Shown here in pieces: positions 26,190-35,430 of a DNA stretch of 64,000 nucleotides. The notes under the pieces are model-generated. The model saw only the letters and a list, made by a program, of their open reading frames with translations. It was not told the DNA's origin and made no database searches. The number at the start of each line of letters is the position of its first letter. Within the stretch, counting starts at the first letter, position 1. A program made the translations under genes and the position numbers. The stretch is from Rhizobium johnstonii 3841 (lineage in GTDB: Bacteria > Pseudomonadota > Alphaproteobacteria > Rhizobiales > Rhizobiaceae), in NCBI RefSeq assembly GCF_000009265.1, contig NC_008378.1, forward strand, positions 806,001 through 870,000, written 5' to 3'.

Positions 26190-27823
26190 ATATGCGTGTG
26201 AATGATGCAGCCATTGATGCGGCCATTGATGCAGGAACCTACGATTTCATCATCGTCGGCGCGGGATCGGCGGGATGCGTTCTGGCCAACCGGCTGTCGG
26301 CCGATCCGAAAAGCCGCGTCCTGCTGCTCGAAGCCGGCGGCAGCGACCGCTATCATTGGGTGCATGTGCCGATCGGCTATCTCTACTGCATGGGCAATCC
26401 ACGCACCGATTGGATGATGAAGACGGCGGCGGAAGCCGGACTGAACGGTCGGTCACTGCCCTATCCGCGTGGAAAAGTGCTGGGCGGCTGTTCGTCGATC
26501 AACGGCATGATCTACATGCGCGGCCAGGCGGCCGACTACGACGGCTGGCGGCAGGCGGGCAATTCCGGCTGGGGCTGGGACGACGTGCTGCCCTATTTCC
26601 TCAAATCCGAGGACAACTATCGCGGCGAATCGCCGATGCATGGGGCAGGCGGCGAATGGCGGGTGGAGAAGCAGCGGCTGTCCTGGCCGATCCTCGATGC
26701 CTTTCGCGATGCGGCCGAAGAACTCGGTATACCGAAGACCGACGATTTCAACGATGGCGACAATGAAGGCTCGGGCTATTTCGAGGTCAACCAGCGCGGT
26801 GGCCTGCGTTGGAACACGACGAAGGCCTTTCTGCGCCCGGCGATGAAGCGGCCCAATCTGCGTGTGCTGACCGGCGCCGAATCCGAGCGGCTGGAATTCG
26901 ACGGCAGGATGGTGACCGGCGTGCGGTTCCGGCTGAACGGGCGGAGTCATCTGGCTCGCGCCGGTCGCGAGGTCATCCTGTCTGCCGGTGCGATCAATTC
27001 ACCGAAAATCCTGGAGCTTTCCGGGGTCGGTCGACCGGATGTATTGTTCGCTGCCGGACTGGACGTCGTCCATGAACTTCCGGGTGTCGGCGAAAACCTG
27101 CAGGACCATCTGCAAATCCGTACGGTCTTCCGCATCGAGGGCGCAAAGACGCTGAACCAGCTCTATCACAACCTGTTCACCCGGGCGGGCATGGGGCTTG
27201 AATATATGCTGCGCCGGTCCGGGCCGCTGTCTATGGCGCCGAGCCAGCTCGGTATCTTTGCCAAGAGCGATCCGGCTGTTGCGACCGCCGATCTCGAATA
27301 TCACGTGCAGCCCTTGAGCACCGACCGGCTCGGCGAGCCGCTGCACAAATATCCCGCCGTCACCGTCTCCGTCTGCAATCTGCGGCCGGAAAGCCGGGGG
27401 ACCGTGCATGTCGGCGGCCCGGACTTTTCCGTGGCGCCGGAAATCCGCCCGAATTATCTTTCGACCGTCGGTGACCGGATGGTTGCGACGAAATCGATCT
27501 GGCACGCCCGCCGGCTTATGGAGGCCGGTGCGATCGCCAAGTACCGGCCGCAGGAGATGCTGCCGGGCACAGAATACCAGAGTGACGACGACCTGATCCG
27601 TCGCGTCGGCGATATCGCCACAACGATCTTCCATCCGGTTGGTACCTGCAAGATGGGCAGCGACATGATGGCGGTTGTCGATCCGCAATTGCGGGTGCAT
27701 GGGCTGGCGAAACTGCGGGTGGTCGATGCCTCGATCATGCCGACGATCGTGTCGGGCAATACGAACTCGCCGGTGATCATGATTGCCGAGAAGGCCGCGG
27801 AAAGCATTCTATCAGGGGTGTGA
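26186..27823 (+). CDS. GMC-family FAD oxidoreductase
   Basis: A 545-residue glucose-methanol-choline oxidoreductase. The FAD motif FIIVGAGSAGCVLANRL is at about residues 21-37, the GMC signature 1 PRGKVLGGCSSINGMIYMRG near 93-112, signature 2 GAINSPKILELSGVG near 270, and the active-site His in FHPVGTCKMG near residue 480. GTG 26186 overlaps the kinase stop; ATG 26192 is an alternative. A small repeat near the start encodes AIDAAIDAG. It could oxidise the primary sugar or polyol in the cytosol; no signal peptide is seen. Confidence 0.88.
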   Translation: MNMRVNDAAIDAAIDAGTYDFIIVGAGSAGCVLANRLSADPKSRVLLLEAGGSDRYHWVHVPIGYLYCMGNPRTDWMMKTAAEAGLNGRSLPYPRGKVLGGCSSINGMIYMRGQAADYDGWRQAGNSGWGWDDVLPYFLKSEDNYRGESPMHGAGGEWRVEKQRLSWPILDAFRDAAEELGIPKTDDFNDGDNEGSGYFEVNQRGGLRWNTTKAFLRPAMKRPNLRVLTGAESERLEFDGRMVTGVRFRLNGRSHLARAGREVILSAGAINSPKILELSGVGRPDVLFAAGLDVVHELPGVGENLQDHLQIRTVFRIEGAKTLNQLYHNLFTRAGMGLEYMLRRSGPLSMAPSQLGIFAKSDPAVATADLEYHVQPLSTDRLGEPLHKYPAVTVSVCNLRPESRGTVHVGGPDFSVAPEIRPNYLSTVGDRMVATKSIWHARRLMEAGAIAKYRPQEMLPGTEYQSDDDLIRRVGDIATTIFHPVGTCKMGSDMMAVVDPQLRVHGLAKLRVVDASIMPTIVSGNTNSPVIMIAEKAAESILSGV

Positions 27824-28151
27824 TGAGCTCTTCGCCGTGATGAACTCCTCGCATTGTCTAAAGCGAATGCGTGGAACATCCTTTTGTCAGAGACAAAATG
27901 CTCAGTTTGCCGCGACTGCGCTGGCGTGAGCGTCGTCACGCGTAATATTCGGAATTTCCATGGTGCTGACGTTAAACGACACGCCCAGGCCTCGATTGCC
28001 TGCGTTTCGGCTTAAAGCACGTCGCACAAAACTGTGCGTTTTGCGACAACGACATGCGCAGCAAAAAGAGCTGTAGCACGAAGAGCGAATCTGAAAGATC
28101 GCGCCGCGCTGTAGAGTACGAAGGCATTCGCGCCTGCGGCTCGTGATGATG
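27824..28151 (+). other. Gene-free stretch with possible RNA upstream of an orphan terminator
   Basis: No convincing ORF. The first part (from about 27855) resembles a degenerate rhizobial intergenic repeat. The second part contains a hairpin (CGCACAAAACTGTGCG type, about 28024) and leads into the plus-strand terminator at 28153-28186. It may be a long 3' UTR of the GMC operon or encode a small RNA. Confidence 0.3.
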
Positions 28152-28152
28152 A

Positions 28153-28186
28153 GCCCAACCCGCTCAATGCAGGTTGGGCCATTTTT
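28153..28186 (+). terminator. Rho-independent terminator
   Basis: GCCCAACC (28153-28160) pairs with GGTTGGGC (28172-28179) around an 11-nt loop, followed by CATTTTT. The T-run is only on the plus strand, so it stops rightward transcripts 330 nt after the GMC stop. It lies two bases before the cold-shock gene's stop. Confidence 0.75.
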
Positions 28187-28188
28187 GA

Positions 28189-28392
28189 TCAGAGGGTCGA
28201 GACGTTCTCAGCCTTCGATTTTCCGGTCTTGCGATCCTGTCCAACTTCGAAGCTGACCTTGTCGCCTTCGCGGAGCGACCCGCCGCTTTGCAGCGCAGAC
28301 ACGTGAACAAAAACGTCCTGCCCGCCACCCTCAGGGGTGATGAAGCCGAAGCCCTTGTCGTCATTGAAGAATTTAACGGTACCTGTCGGCAT
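28189..28392 (-). CDS. CspA-family cold-shock protein
   Basis: A 67-residue OB-fold RNA-chaperone. RNP1-type KGFGFITP and RNP2-type VFVHVSAL are both present, and the protein opens with [10 protein letters not shown] as usual. The long leader region upstream (28393-28504) is AT-rich relative to neighbours, which fits the structured 5' UTR of csp genes, though none is proven here. Monocistronic. Confidence 0.97.
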   Translation of the reverse strand: MPTGTVKFFNDDKGFGFITPEGGGQDVFVHVSALQSGGSLREGDKVSFEVGQDRKTGKSKAENVSTL

Positions 28393-28504
28393 GAGATAAC
28401 TATTTCCTTGTATCGTTCAGCGATTTGCGAAGGCGAAACTATAGCTTCGGGGCTTCTCTATCAACCCTTTAGCACGCCGACGGCTCTTTGAATGTAAAAA
28501 GATA

Positions 28505-29017
28505 TCAGCTCCGACGAAGGTCAATGCGGCTCGTAACAACCGATCGACCTGTAGCGGGGTCGGTATCGACGGTTGTGAGGCGCATGCCCGATGCCCCGGT
28601 TTTTTCGATTGTCATCTGCGCACGGCGATCGCCATTGACCTCTTTCGCCCATTTGATCGCGAGGCTTATGGCATTACCCGCGCGCTTTCCGCCAAGACCC
28701 GCGGTACCTGTGCCCGCGCCCACGTAGGAGCCGGTGTAGCTGTCACCGCTGGCCTTGAGGTTAGCGCTGATGACACGGGAAAAAACGACGAGACTGGTGC
28801 AGCGCCCATTGAGCGCAAGGGAGCTCGCATTCGCGTCCGACGTGAAACGGCAAGTGACTTTAATGGTGGGTGCATTTGTCCGCACTTTCACCGTACCGTT
28901 GCCGCTCCAATTTCCCGCCAGTGTTTTGAGGAAGGCGGATTCGTCGGCGTGGGCCGCACCGGCGGTGAGCATTGACGCCGTCGCTGCGGCGATGGCGCAG
29001 GCAAGGATCTTAATCAT
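28505..29017 (-). CDS. Exported protein of unknown function
   Basis: A 170-residue protein with a clear signal peptide (MIKILACAIAAATASMLTAG, ending AAHA) and a mature part beginning DESAFLKTLAGNWSGNGTVKV. The rest is beta-rich with a Gly-rich stretch SYVGAGTGTAGLGGKRAG. I do not recognise the family; similar rhizobial exported proteins of this size have no assigned role. The frame stays open to 29188, but the leader argues for ATG 29017. No strong ribosome-binding site is seen there. Monocistronic. Confidence 0.7.
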   Translation of the reverse strand: MIKILACAIAAATASMLTAGAAHADESAFLKTLAGNWSGNGTVKVRTNAPTIKVTCRFTSDANASSLALNGRCTSLVVFSRVISANLKASGDSYTGSYVGAGTGTAGLGGKRAGNAISLAIKWAKEVNGDRRAQMTIEKTGASGMRLTTVDTDPATGRSVVTSRIDLRRS

Positions 29018-29389
29018 CTGAGTAACTTTCGGGCCGCGTAACATCCGCATCATGACGCTCGGCTCTTCGAGGATGAGGGTGTCATATAACCGCTCGGCGA
29101 TGATTTGGTTCCGTATCGGAGGCATTCGATCGCGTTCCCAACGCGGCGCGCACGTTTTCAACAAGATCAATGGACCAAAGATGCCCACGCACGCTCAAAA
29201 GGATTGCCGATCTCCCGTCGCAGCCTTTAGATCGGCCTTACACAATGAGATTGTGGAAGCCGGCCGGAATGACATCAATTCCGCTATAGCGCCCAGCGTC
29301 TTTTCAGATGCGCAAAGGACGCCGCAGCGCTTTGAATTGCTGCCTCATTGGCCGCTGCCTGAGCTTGCCAGCCCACTGCGCTGTCACAT
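29018..29389. other. Gene-poor stretch between divergent genes
   Basis: The region separates the exported-protein gene and the DUF3592-like gene and holds their promoters. ORFs in it have no recognisable similarity and atypical composition. I see no repeat or RNA gene. Confidence 0.3.
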
Positions 29390-30502
29390 ATGAGGGGTCC
29401 GACGCCATTGCCTTCACTTGTTCTTCCTGGTCGCCCGCTTTCGTTGGCGCGCAACGTTATCTCCACGCCGAATGCTTACTTCTGGGCAACGCCCATTATC
29501 CTGGCGCTGGCTGTGTTTCTATTCGTCTCGGAAGCACCAGGCGTGATCCGCGATTTCCAGATCAGCCAGAACCCATTGACGCTGGAAAATGGCGATGTTC
29601 AAAACGGGCGATGCACGACACGCAAGGCAGTCTTTACCGATTGCGATGCTCGCCTTGTCTACAGCTACGGCGGACGAGACTACGACACCGAGGTGGAGGT
29701 CATGTTCGTCGATTTCCATACTGGCGACTACGAAACCGGTCTTGTGATATCAGCCGATCATCCGGAACTTGCGACGATGAGCCTGGGTCTGGACATGCTC
29801 TGGAACCGGATCATCACGCTCACTGTGTTCGCGCTACTGTTTGGCGGCATGGGCTTGGGGATGATATTTCTCGCTATCCGCATCTGGTGGGTCAAAGGCC
29901 AATTGCTTCGGCCTGCCATGCTGACCCCCGTTCCGGTCGAGATCACCGCATTCGATCGCAAACGCGGCGTCCTTTCCATCACCTATAACGACAAGATTGC
30001 CGACGACAAAACGGGGCGATCAGCTTACACGCGCATGAAGAATGGAGAGGAGCCTCTGATCGTCGGTGAAGCCAATGGCAAGGCGATCGGGCTGGCCGTG
30101 AGGCACGGCAATACGGCCCTGCCGGTGCTTCTCGACGATCGTCTGCAGCGCATAGAGCTTACGGATAATGAGCGCAACGCGGCTCTCGCACCCTTCGCGT
30201 ATCAGCAAGAACACGACCAGAGTGTGCCGATCTTGATTGAAGAACCAAAAAGGGCGGTATCGATCTGGAAGCGGCTGCAGGCTTTCTTCGGTGTGTTGCT
30301 TCTGATCGTTGTGGGTGTGGTCGGCTTCTGGCTTTGGTATGTCACGACCTCCACGACAGCATTCCAGTCGCCTGGCATGGACATCAACAATCTCATGCCA
30401 GCGCCGTTGAACGAGTGGGGATGCGAGCAGCTGAAAAAGCGTTTTAGTCAGGATCGCGCGCCGTTTGGTTGCGTCGCCGACGATTATACGAGCTGGAAAT
30501 AG
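29390..30502 (+). CDS. DUF3592-like membrane protein
   Basis: A protein of about 370 residues with three apparent membrane helices (about 29-46, 141-165 and 292-315). A mostly extracytoplasmic segment between the first two contains paired cysteines (GRCTTRKAVFTDCDARL) and the strand pattern seen in DUF3592 proteins (YSYGGRDYDTEVEVMF). A C-terminal soluble tail has two further Cys (WGCEQLKKRF, APFGCVADD). The role is unknown. The start is uncertain because no clear ribosome site precedes ATG 29390. Confidence 0.65.
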   Translation: MRGPTPLPSLVLPGRPLSLARNVISTPNAYFWATPIILALAVFLFVSEAPGVIRDFQISQNPLTLENGDVQNGRCTTRKAVFTDCDARLVYSYGGRDYDTEVEVMFVDFHTGDYETGLVISADHPELATMSLGLDMLWNRIITLTVFALLFGGMGLGMIFLAIRIWWVKGQLLRPAMLTPVPVEITAFDRKRGVLSITYNDKIADDKTGRSAYTRMKNGEEPLIVGEANGKAIGLAVRHGNTALPVLLDDRLQRIELTDNERNAALAPFAYQQEHDQSVPILIEEPKRAVSIWKRLQAFFGVLLLIVVGVVGFWLWYVTTSTTAFQSPGMDINNLMPAPLNEWGCEQLKKRFSQDRAPFGCVADDYTSWK

Positions 30503-30509
30503 AGAGGGG

Positions 30510-30532
30510 GGCCCGCTGTTTGACCGGGCCTT
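30510..30532 (+). terminator. Weak terminator-like hairpin
   Basis: GGCCCG (30510-30515) pairs with CGGGCC (30525-30530), followed by only TTC. It sits eight bases after the DUF3592-like stop, so it could end that transcript, but the poor T-run keeps confidence low. Confidence 0.4.
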
Positions 30533-30569
30533 CACGGTGGGTGGGGGACCGGAGCGGCACGAAACCGCG

Positions 30570-31178
30570 TCACTCCGGTCTCCGAGCGTAAAACGTGTGC
30601 CACCCATCGCCGTCACGGTTGACCCTGTGTGCGTCCCATTCAAGAGCCAGGCCTGCCTCCTTGATGCACAGCGCGAAATCGTCCCGGCGCCAGTAGGACA
30701 TGTGGTAGGCGCCGCTCGTCTCTCCGTCCCCATCACGCATCGACACCAGGAAGACGCCTCCCGGGCGTAGCGCAGCGACGATCTTTTCGAGAACCGGGCC
30801 GGTCTGGTCACGAGGCGCATGGATGAGGACACAGAGAGCGACCACCGCGTCATAGGGGCCGCCAAGGTCGTCGGTGATGACGTTGAGGAGCTCGCCCTTC
30901 TTGCCGCGCGCCGCCTGCAGTTCTAGAAACCGTCGCGTCGCATCGGTTCGCCTTACCGAAACGCCCTGTGTCTCGAGGAAATCCGCATCCCATCCGGCCC
31001 CCGACCCGATCTCAAGGATCTGGCCGCCCTTGCCGGCGGCGGTAGCGACCTGACGCAGTGCCGCCTCGAGGCTCGGCCAGGGAAACTGATCAACGATGCG
31101 ACTATAGTCATCGGCGCAACCTTCATAAGAATCGATCGTGCGTTGGGTGTTGGCCAAGGTGGCGGATGAGATGTTCAT
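30570..31178 (-). CDS. Class I SAM-dependent methyltransferase
   Basis: A 202-residue methyltransferase. Motif I is QILEIGSGAGWDADFLE at about residues 54-70, motif II region DAVVALCVLIHAPRD, and motif III GGVFLVSMRDG. Substrate unknown; the fold is like SAM methylases of the UbiE/Methyltransf_11 group. ATG 31178 has GGAGG five bases upstream; the longer frame to 31223 is unsupported. It lies 173 bp downstream of the LAL-type regulator on the same strand. Confidence 0.88.
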   Translation of the reverse strand: MNISSATLANTQRTIDSYEGCADDYSRIVDQFPWPSLEAALRQVATAAGKGGQILEIGSGAGWDADFLETQGVSVRRTDATRRFLELQAARGKKGELLNVITDDLGGPYDAVVALCVLIHAPRDQTGPVLEKIVAALRPGGVFLVSMRDGDGETSGAYHMSYWRRDDFALCIKEAGLALEWDAHRVNRDGDGWHTFYARRPE

Positions 31179-31350
31179 TTGACCTCCGGATGTTCGCATT
31201 TGGGCGCCGCTCGGGGGCGCCATATAACCATCCTCGGCCTAAGGCCGGCATAAGCACATCAGGCAACATACCTAGATGATGAAATAGGAATGCAATGCCT
31301 GTGTCGTGCGAACGACAGATACAGGAAGGGCATAGCCAGACAAGCGAACC

Positions 31351-34230
31351 TTAGGCCGGATCTACGATCCGGAGCCGGTGGGCCATGGCGGCCGCGGCGC
31401 CGCGGCTGGGGACGGAAAGCTTGCTCAGGATGTTGGAGACATGAACGCTCGCCGTTTTCGAGGAAATGAACAGATTGACGGCGATCTCGCGATTGCTCTG
31501 TCCCGCGGCGAGAAGCCGGAGCACCTCGAATTCCCGATCCGTCAGGCCGAGGGGTGCCTTCGGCATGTCACCCTCCTTCCCGTTTCCAAGATCAATGCGG
31601 GCCTTTTTGGCGAGGGTCTCGATCTGATTGCCGAGGAGGGAAGCGCCGGTCGAATGGGCAAGGTCCGCGCCTCGCCGGAAATGGCCCGCACCCTTCGCGC
31701 GCTGGCCGGCACTCACTGCAGCACCACCGGCCTGCATAAGGGCATATGCCTGCCGAAAGGGCTGGCTCAACTCAGCCCAGCTTTGGGCAACCGCTTCCCA
31801 CCCCTCGAGGTCGGAACCCGTCGAGCGCGACATCTCGGCCAGGATGCCCAGCCGCTCGGCTTCCTCCACCACATTGCGGCACGGGGACCGAGCGGCAAGG
31901 TCGGCGAACTGCCGCGCCACATCTTTCTGGTTCGTATCAACGGCAACGCGCATTGCCGAGGCCAGGAGTGGCCAAGAGACGCGTCCTTGTTTTTCGCAAT
32001 GGGTCAAGACGGATCTTACCAGGATCGCAGACTGATCCATGTCACCCGCCAGCGCGCGGCTTTCGATGTCAAATCTCAAAAGATTGGCCGCCATGGGACT
32101 CGCAACCTGAGGGCCGGGTGGCAGACTGCGCAAGGATCTCGCCGCAACGGCAATTCGATCCGAGTTCCCCAAGACCAAGGCGATCTCCGCCTGGCATTCG
32201 AAAACATGAACGAGGCCGAGCGGTAGCGGATCCAATGCCGCCATCCGCTCGCATGTCTCAATGGCTTCGGAAACGCGGCCCAAGGCGAGGAGGGCGCGGC
32301 ACAAAGGCGAACCGATTATCGCCCCGATATAGCGTGCCTGGCCGAACTCGACCGTCCGCGCAAAGATCGCCGGTCCGATTTCGGCGACCTGAGGAAATTG
32401 TCCCGTCTCAAGCAGGGCGCGAAGCAATGCGGCGCCCGCCAGCACCTCGACTCGTCCGATGGACGCCTGCCTGGCGCGGTCAACGACGCTCCAGAGGTCA
32501 TCGATGTGGTAACTGCCCGATGCCATCTCCAAAGACTCCGCGACGATCAGTGCCTCTATGCGGTACTCCTCGTCATCGAGCCTTTCAGACAGATCCTTCA
32601 GTTCGTCGCCCAAGCGCCTGGCGCGATCGAACTCTCCCCTTAGTATCAGCGCGCGGGAAAACTGCCCCAGTCCGTCCGCGCGCAGCCTTGTGGAATCTAG
32701 CGCATGATCGAGCGCGCGCTCGAGATCGGCGATCTCGCCTGGGATAAGCGCGTGTTGACGCATCACCGCGCGCTGCAGAAGAAGCGCTGCCAGTTGCTCC
32801 TTGTCGCGACCGACATCCACTTCGGCGAGTGCGCGTTCGACAAAAGCCAGCCCCTGTTCCGCCTCCGCTGCCCAGCAGGCGGCATCGGCAGCGAGTTCCA
32901 ACACCTTGCAGTGATCCGCGCCGATCACGTCAATCGCATCATCGACCTCGGGCCATACTGCCAACACGAGCTTCAGCATCTCCATCTGGTCTGCATAAGC
33001 GAAAGTGGCAGCGGCCTCAGTGGCGGATTGCCACGCCCATCGCAGGCAATTCTCGGCTTGGCCGGCGCCGTACCAGTGGCGCGCGAGCGCAACGGAATGC
33101 CAAACCCGGTAGCTTGAAACCGGTCCGTGTTCGAGCACGTCCGCATAGGCGCGATGGATGGCCACCTTTTCGCCGGCGATCAGATCACCCCGCACCGCTT
33201 CGTGGATAAGTGCGTGGCGGAACGCATATCCGTCATGATCAGGCACCAGGATCCCAGCCAAAATCGCAGGACGCAGCCATTTTGCCAATTCAAGGTCGGC
33301 CTTGTTCGCGACGCTGCGAAGAAGCGCATGAGTGATATGCGGGCCGCCGAGCGCCATCACCTTCAACAGCTCGGCCGTCGACGCCGGCATGTCCCTGACG
33401 GCTCTCAGCAGGTAGTCGTTGAGCGAACCAGGAAAATCTCTGCGCAAGCCTCCGCTCGCATCGATGAGTGCCTCCGTGAAAAGCGGGATTCCGCAGCACC
33501 GCGCATGGACCTCATTGATCAGTGCAGGTGTTGGCGGGCGTCCCAGGAGCCCCTCGAGTTGCACGGCGACCTCCGCACGCTGAAGGCGGGGAAGCGTCAA
33601 TACTTCGGCACCCCCGGACAGTGAGAGGTCCGCGACGGTCGTCCGCAGGGCGTTGGTGGCGCTGGTCTCCTCGGGTCGATAGGTGACGATCAGCATCAGC
33701 CGAATTTTCTTCAGCCGTGTCGCGAGGAAACGAAGCAGGTCGCAAGTTGCCTGGTCGGCCCAGTGAATGTCCTCGATGACCACCACGAGCGGCGTCTCGC
33801 GCGCCAGCTCCTCGAACAACTTTCGCAGCACCTCGAACAGCCGCGCTCTTGCGATGCCCGCATCAAATCTTTCGGAGTTCTCGCCGAATTCGGGAAGAAG
33901 CCAGGCCAGTTCTCGCGCACCCTCGGCGCCCACAAAGGATTTGACTGCCGGCGCGCCGCGCAACTGAACAAGTTCATGCAGCACAGCCGTTACCGGCGCG
34001 TAAGGCAATGCCGATTCCCGCTGCTCAATGCACCCGCCTTTCAGAATCAGGGTACGGCCGGACAGTCGGTTGGCAAACTCTTCAACCAACCGCGTTTTGC
34101 CGCCGCCTGCTTCCGCCCCGACAAGAAAGCAACGTTGCCGCCCGCCGGACACATCTCGGAAAGCGGATTCCATCGAATCGAGTTCAACTGCACGGCCTGA
34201 AAACCGAGACCTTCTGAGGGATGTCGACAC
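31351..34230 (-). CDS. LAL-type LuxR regulator (AAA-ATPase plus TPR-like region)
   Basis: A 959-residue large ATP-binding LuxR regulator. The N-terminal AAA/NB-ARC-type ATPase has Walker A GAEAGGGKT (38-46) and Walker B LVVVIEDIHWAD (about 148-159). The long central part is helical and TPR-like. The C-terminal 60 residues form the LuxR HTH (LTDREFEVLRLLAAGQSNRE, then TASVHVSNILSKL). These proteins sense inducers through the ATPase and helical parts. No obvious target gene lies alongside except the methyltransferase downstream and the alpha/beta hydrolase divergent at 34543, either of which may be regulated. Confidence 0.92.
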   Translation of the reverse strand: MSTSLRRSRFSGRAVELDSMESAFRDVSGGRQRCFLVGAEAGGGKTRLVEEFANRLSGRTLILKGGCIEQRESALPYAPVTAVLHELVQLRGAPAVKSFVGAEGARELAWLLPEFGENSERFDAGIARARLFEVLRKLFEELARETPLVVVIEDIHWADQATCDLLRFLATRLKKIRLMLIVTYRPEETSATNALRTTVADLSLSGGAEVLTLPRLQRAEVAVQLEGLLGRPPTPALINEVHARCCGIPLFTEALIDASGGLRRDFPGSLNDYLLRAVRDMPASTAELLKVMALGGPHITHALLRSVANKADLELAKWLRPAILAGILVPDHDGYAFRHALIHEAVRGDLIAGEKVAIHRAYADVLEHGPVSSYRVWHSVALARHWYGAGQAENCLRWAWQSATEAAATFAYADQMEMLKLVLAVWPEVDDAIDVIGADHCKVLELAADAACWAAEAEQGLAFVERALAEVDVGRDKEQLAALLLQRAVMRQHALIPGEIADLERALDHALDSTRLRADGLGQFSRALILRGEFDRARRLGDELKDLSERLDDEEYRIEALIVAESLEMASGSYHIDDLWSVVDRARQASIGRVEVLAGAALLRALLETGQFPQVAEIGPAIFARTVEFGQARYIGAIIGSPLCRALLALGRVSEAIETCERMAALDPLPLGLVHVFECQAEIALVLGNSDRIAVAARSLRSLPPGPQVASPMAANLLRFDIESRALAGDMDQSAILVRSVLTHCEKQGRVSWPLLASAMRVAVDTNQKDVARQFADLAARSPCRNVVEEAERLGILAEMSRSTGSDLEGWEAVAQSWAELSQPFRQAYALMQAGGAAVSAGQRAKGAGHFRRGADLAHSTGASLLGNQIETLAKKARIDLGNGKEGDMPKAPLGLTDREFEVLRLLAAGQSNREIAVNLFISSKTASVHVSNILSKLSVPSRGAAAAMAHRLRIVDPA

Positions 34231-34542
34231 AAGATGCTCCGAAACCTGAAGTTCGAGATTAGCAGAGATGAAGACATAGTCATCCCGACGGTGCAGAGTA
34301 GCGATGTGGAGATCGCAAGCGCCGGCGATGTTCAGTCCCCGGAATCCTGACCTGCATCCGACTGGATCACTTTATGCCGCGGAAGTGGTTTTTGCGGCCT
34401 GTCATACTCAAAATGCCCGATGCGGCACCACCCACCTTAGCCAGAGGATAGGGAACACGCAGACGTCGAGTGACGTTCGCGTGAAAGCCTGCAGGTACGA
34501 AGATTTCGCTGCTTCACCCAAGCCAAGAAAGGATGCCGCCAA
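34231..34542. other. Divergent promoter region, no gene seen
   Basis: It lies between the LAL regulator and the divergent hydrolase. I see a ribosome site (AAAGGA) for the hydrolase near 34527 but no clear operator or repeat. Confidence 0.3.
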
Positions 34543-35388
34543 GTGACTGAACGTATGATCAAGTTTGACGACGTCGAGATTGCCACGCAGGCTTTCGGCA
34601 ACCCGGCGCATGAGCCGATCCTGCTCATCATGGGCGCCATGGCTTCAATGTTGTGGTGGCCGGACGGCTTCTGCCAAAAGCTTGCTGATCACGAGTTTTA
34701 TGTCATCCGCTACGACAATCGAGACACCGGCCGCTCGACGATCTACCCGCCGGGGGAGCCGCCCTATGCAATGGACGACATGGCCGAGGACGCCATAAGG
34801 GTACTCGATGGCTACGGCTTAGACCGCGCCAATCTGATCGGAATGTCGTTGGGCGGCACGATCGCCCAGATCGCCGCACTGTCAAATCCGAAGCGCGTCA
34901 AGACACTAACGCTGATCTCCACCTCACCGGTGGGCGTTGATACCAGCGCTCTACCCCATACCACCGACGCCTACATGGAGCACGCAGCGACGGGTGAGCA
35001 CGTCGATTGGACAGACAATGCCCAAGTGATCGAATTCCTCCTAAAAGATACCCAGATGATCGCCGGTTCGGCGCACCTTTACGACGGACGGCAGGCGCGC
35101 GCCTTCGTTGAACGTGACGTCAAACGGGCCAAAAACTTCGTCAGCGCCACCAATCATTTCATGCTGAAGGGCGGCCAGGCCTTAAAGGGCAAACTGGCCG
35201 AACTTGCTGCGCCCCTCCTTGTCATACACGGAACGGCCGATCCAATTTATCCCGTTGAGCACGGCGAATTGCTGGCACGAACCGTCAAGGGAGCGAAGCT
35301 CATTCGGATCGAGGGCGGTGGCCACGAAATTCATCTCCAGGATTGGCGGGAGATCACTTCTGCCATCGACGCCCATTGCCGTCCGTAG
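34543..35388 (+). CDS. Alpha/beta hydrolase
   Basis: A 281-residue alpha/beta hydrolase starting at GTG 34543. The nucleophile elbow is GMSLGG with Ser102, the oxyanion region is LLIMGAMASMLWWPDGF, the acid is in HGTADPIYP, and the catalytic His is in GGGHEIH near residue 267. The family also includes hydrolases such as TesA-like esterases and haloperoxidase-like enzymes; the substrate is unknown. Divergent from the LAL regulator and convergent with the ABC operon that ends at 35431. Confidence 0.9.
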   Translation: MTERMIKFDDVEIATQAFGNPAHEPILLIMGAMASMLWWPDGFCQKLADHEFYVIRYDNRDTGRSTIYPPGEPPYAMDDMAEDAIRVLDGYGLDRANLIGMSLGGTIAQIAALSNPKRVKTLTLISTSPVGVDTSALPHTTDAYMEHAATGEHVDWTDNAQVIEFLLKDTQMIAGSAHLYDGRQARAFVERDVKRAKNFVSATNHFMLKGGQALKGKLAELAAPLLVIHGTADPIYPVEHGELLARTVKGAKLIRIEGGGHEIHLQDWREITSAIDAHCRP

Positions 35389-35430
35389 CTTGATGGCATT
35401 AGGAACCAGGCAGGCCGTGCCGACCAACAG

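Noticed and set aside
28505..29188. Longer form of the exported-protein gene (start 29188)
   Set aside because: The internal ATG 29017 gives a clean signal peptide, which would be buried behind 57 residues in the longer form.
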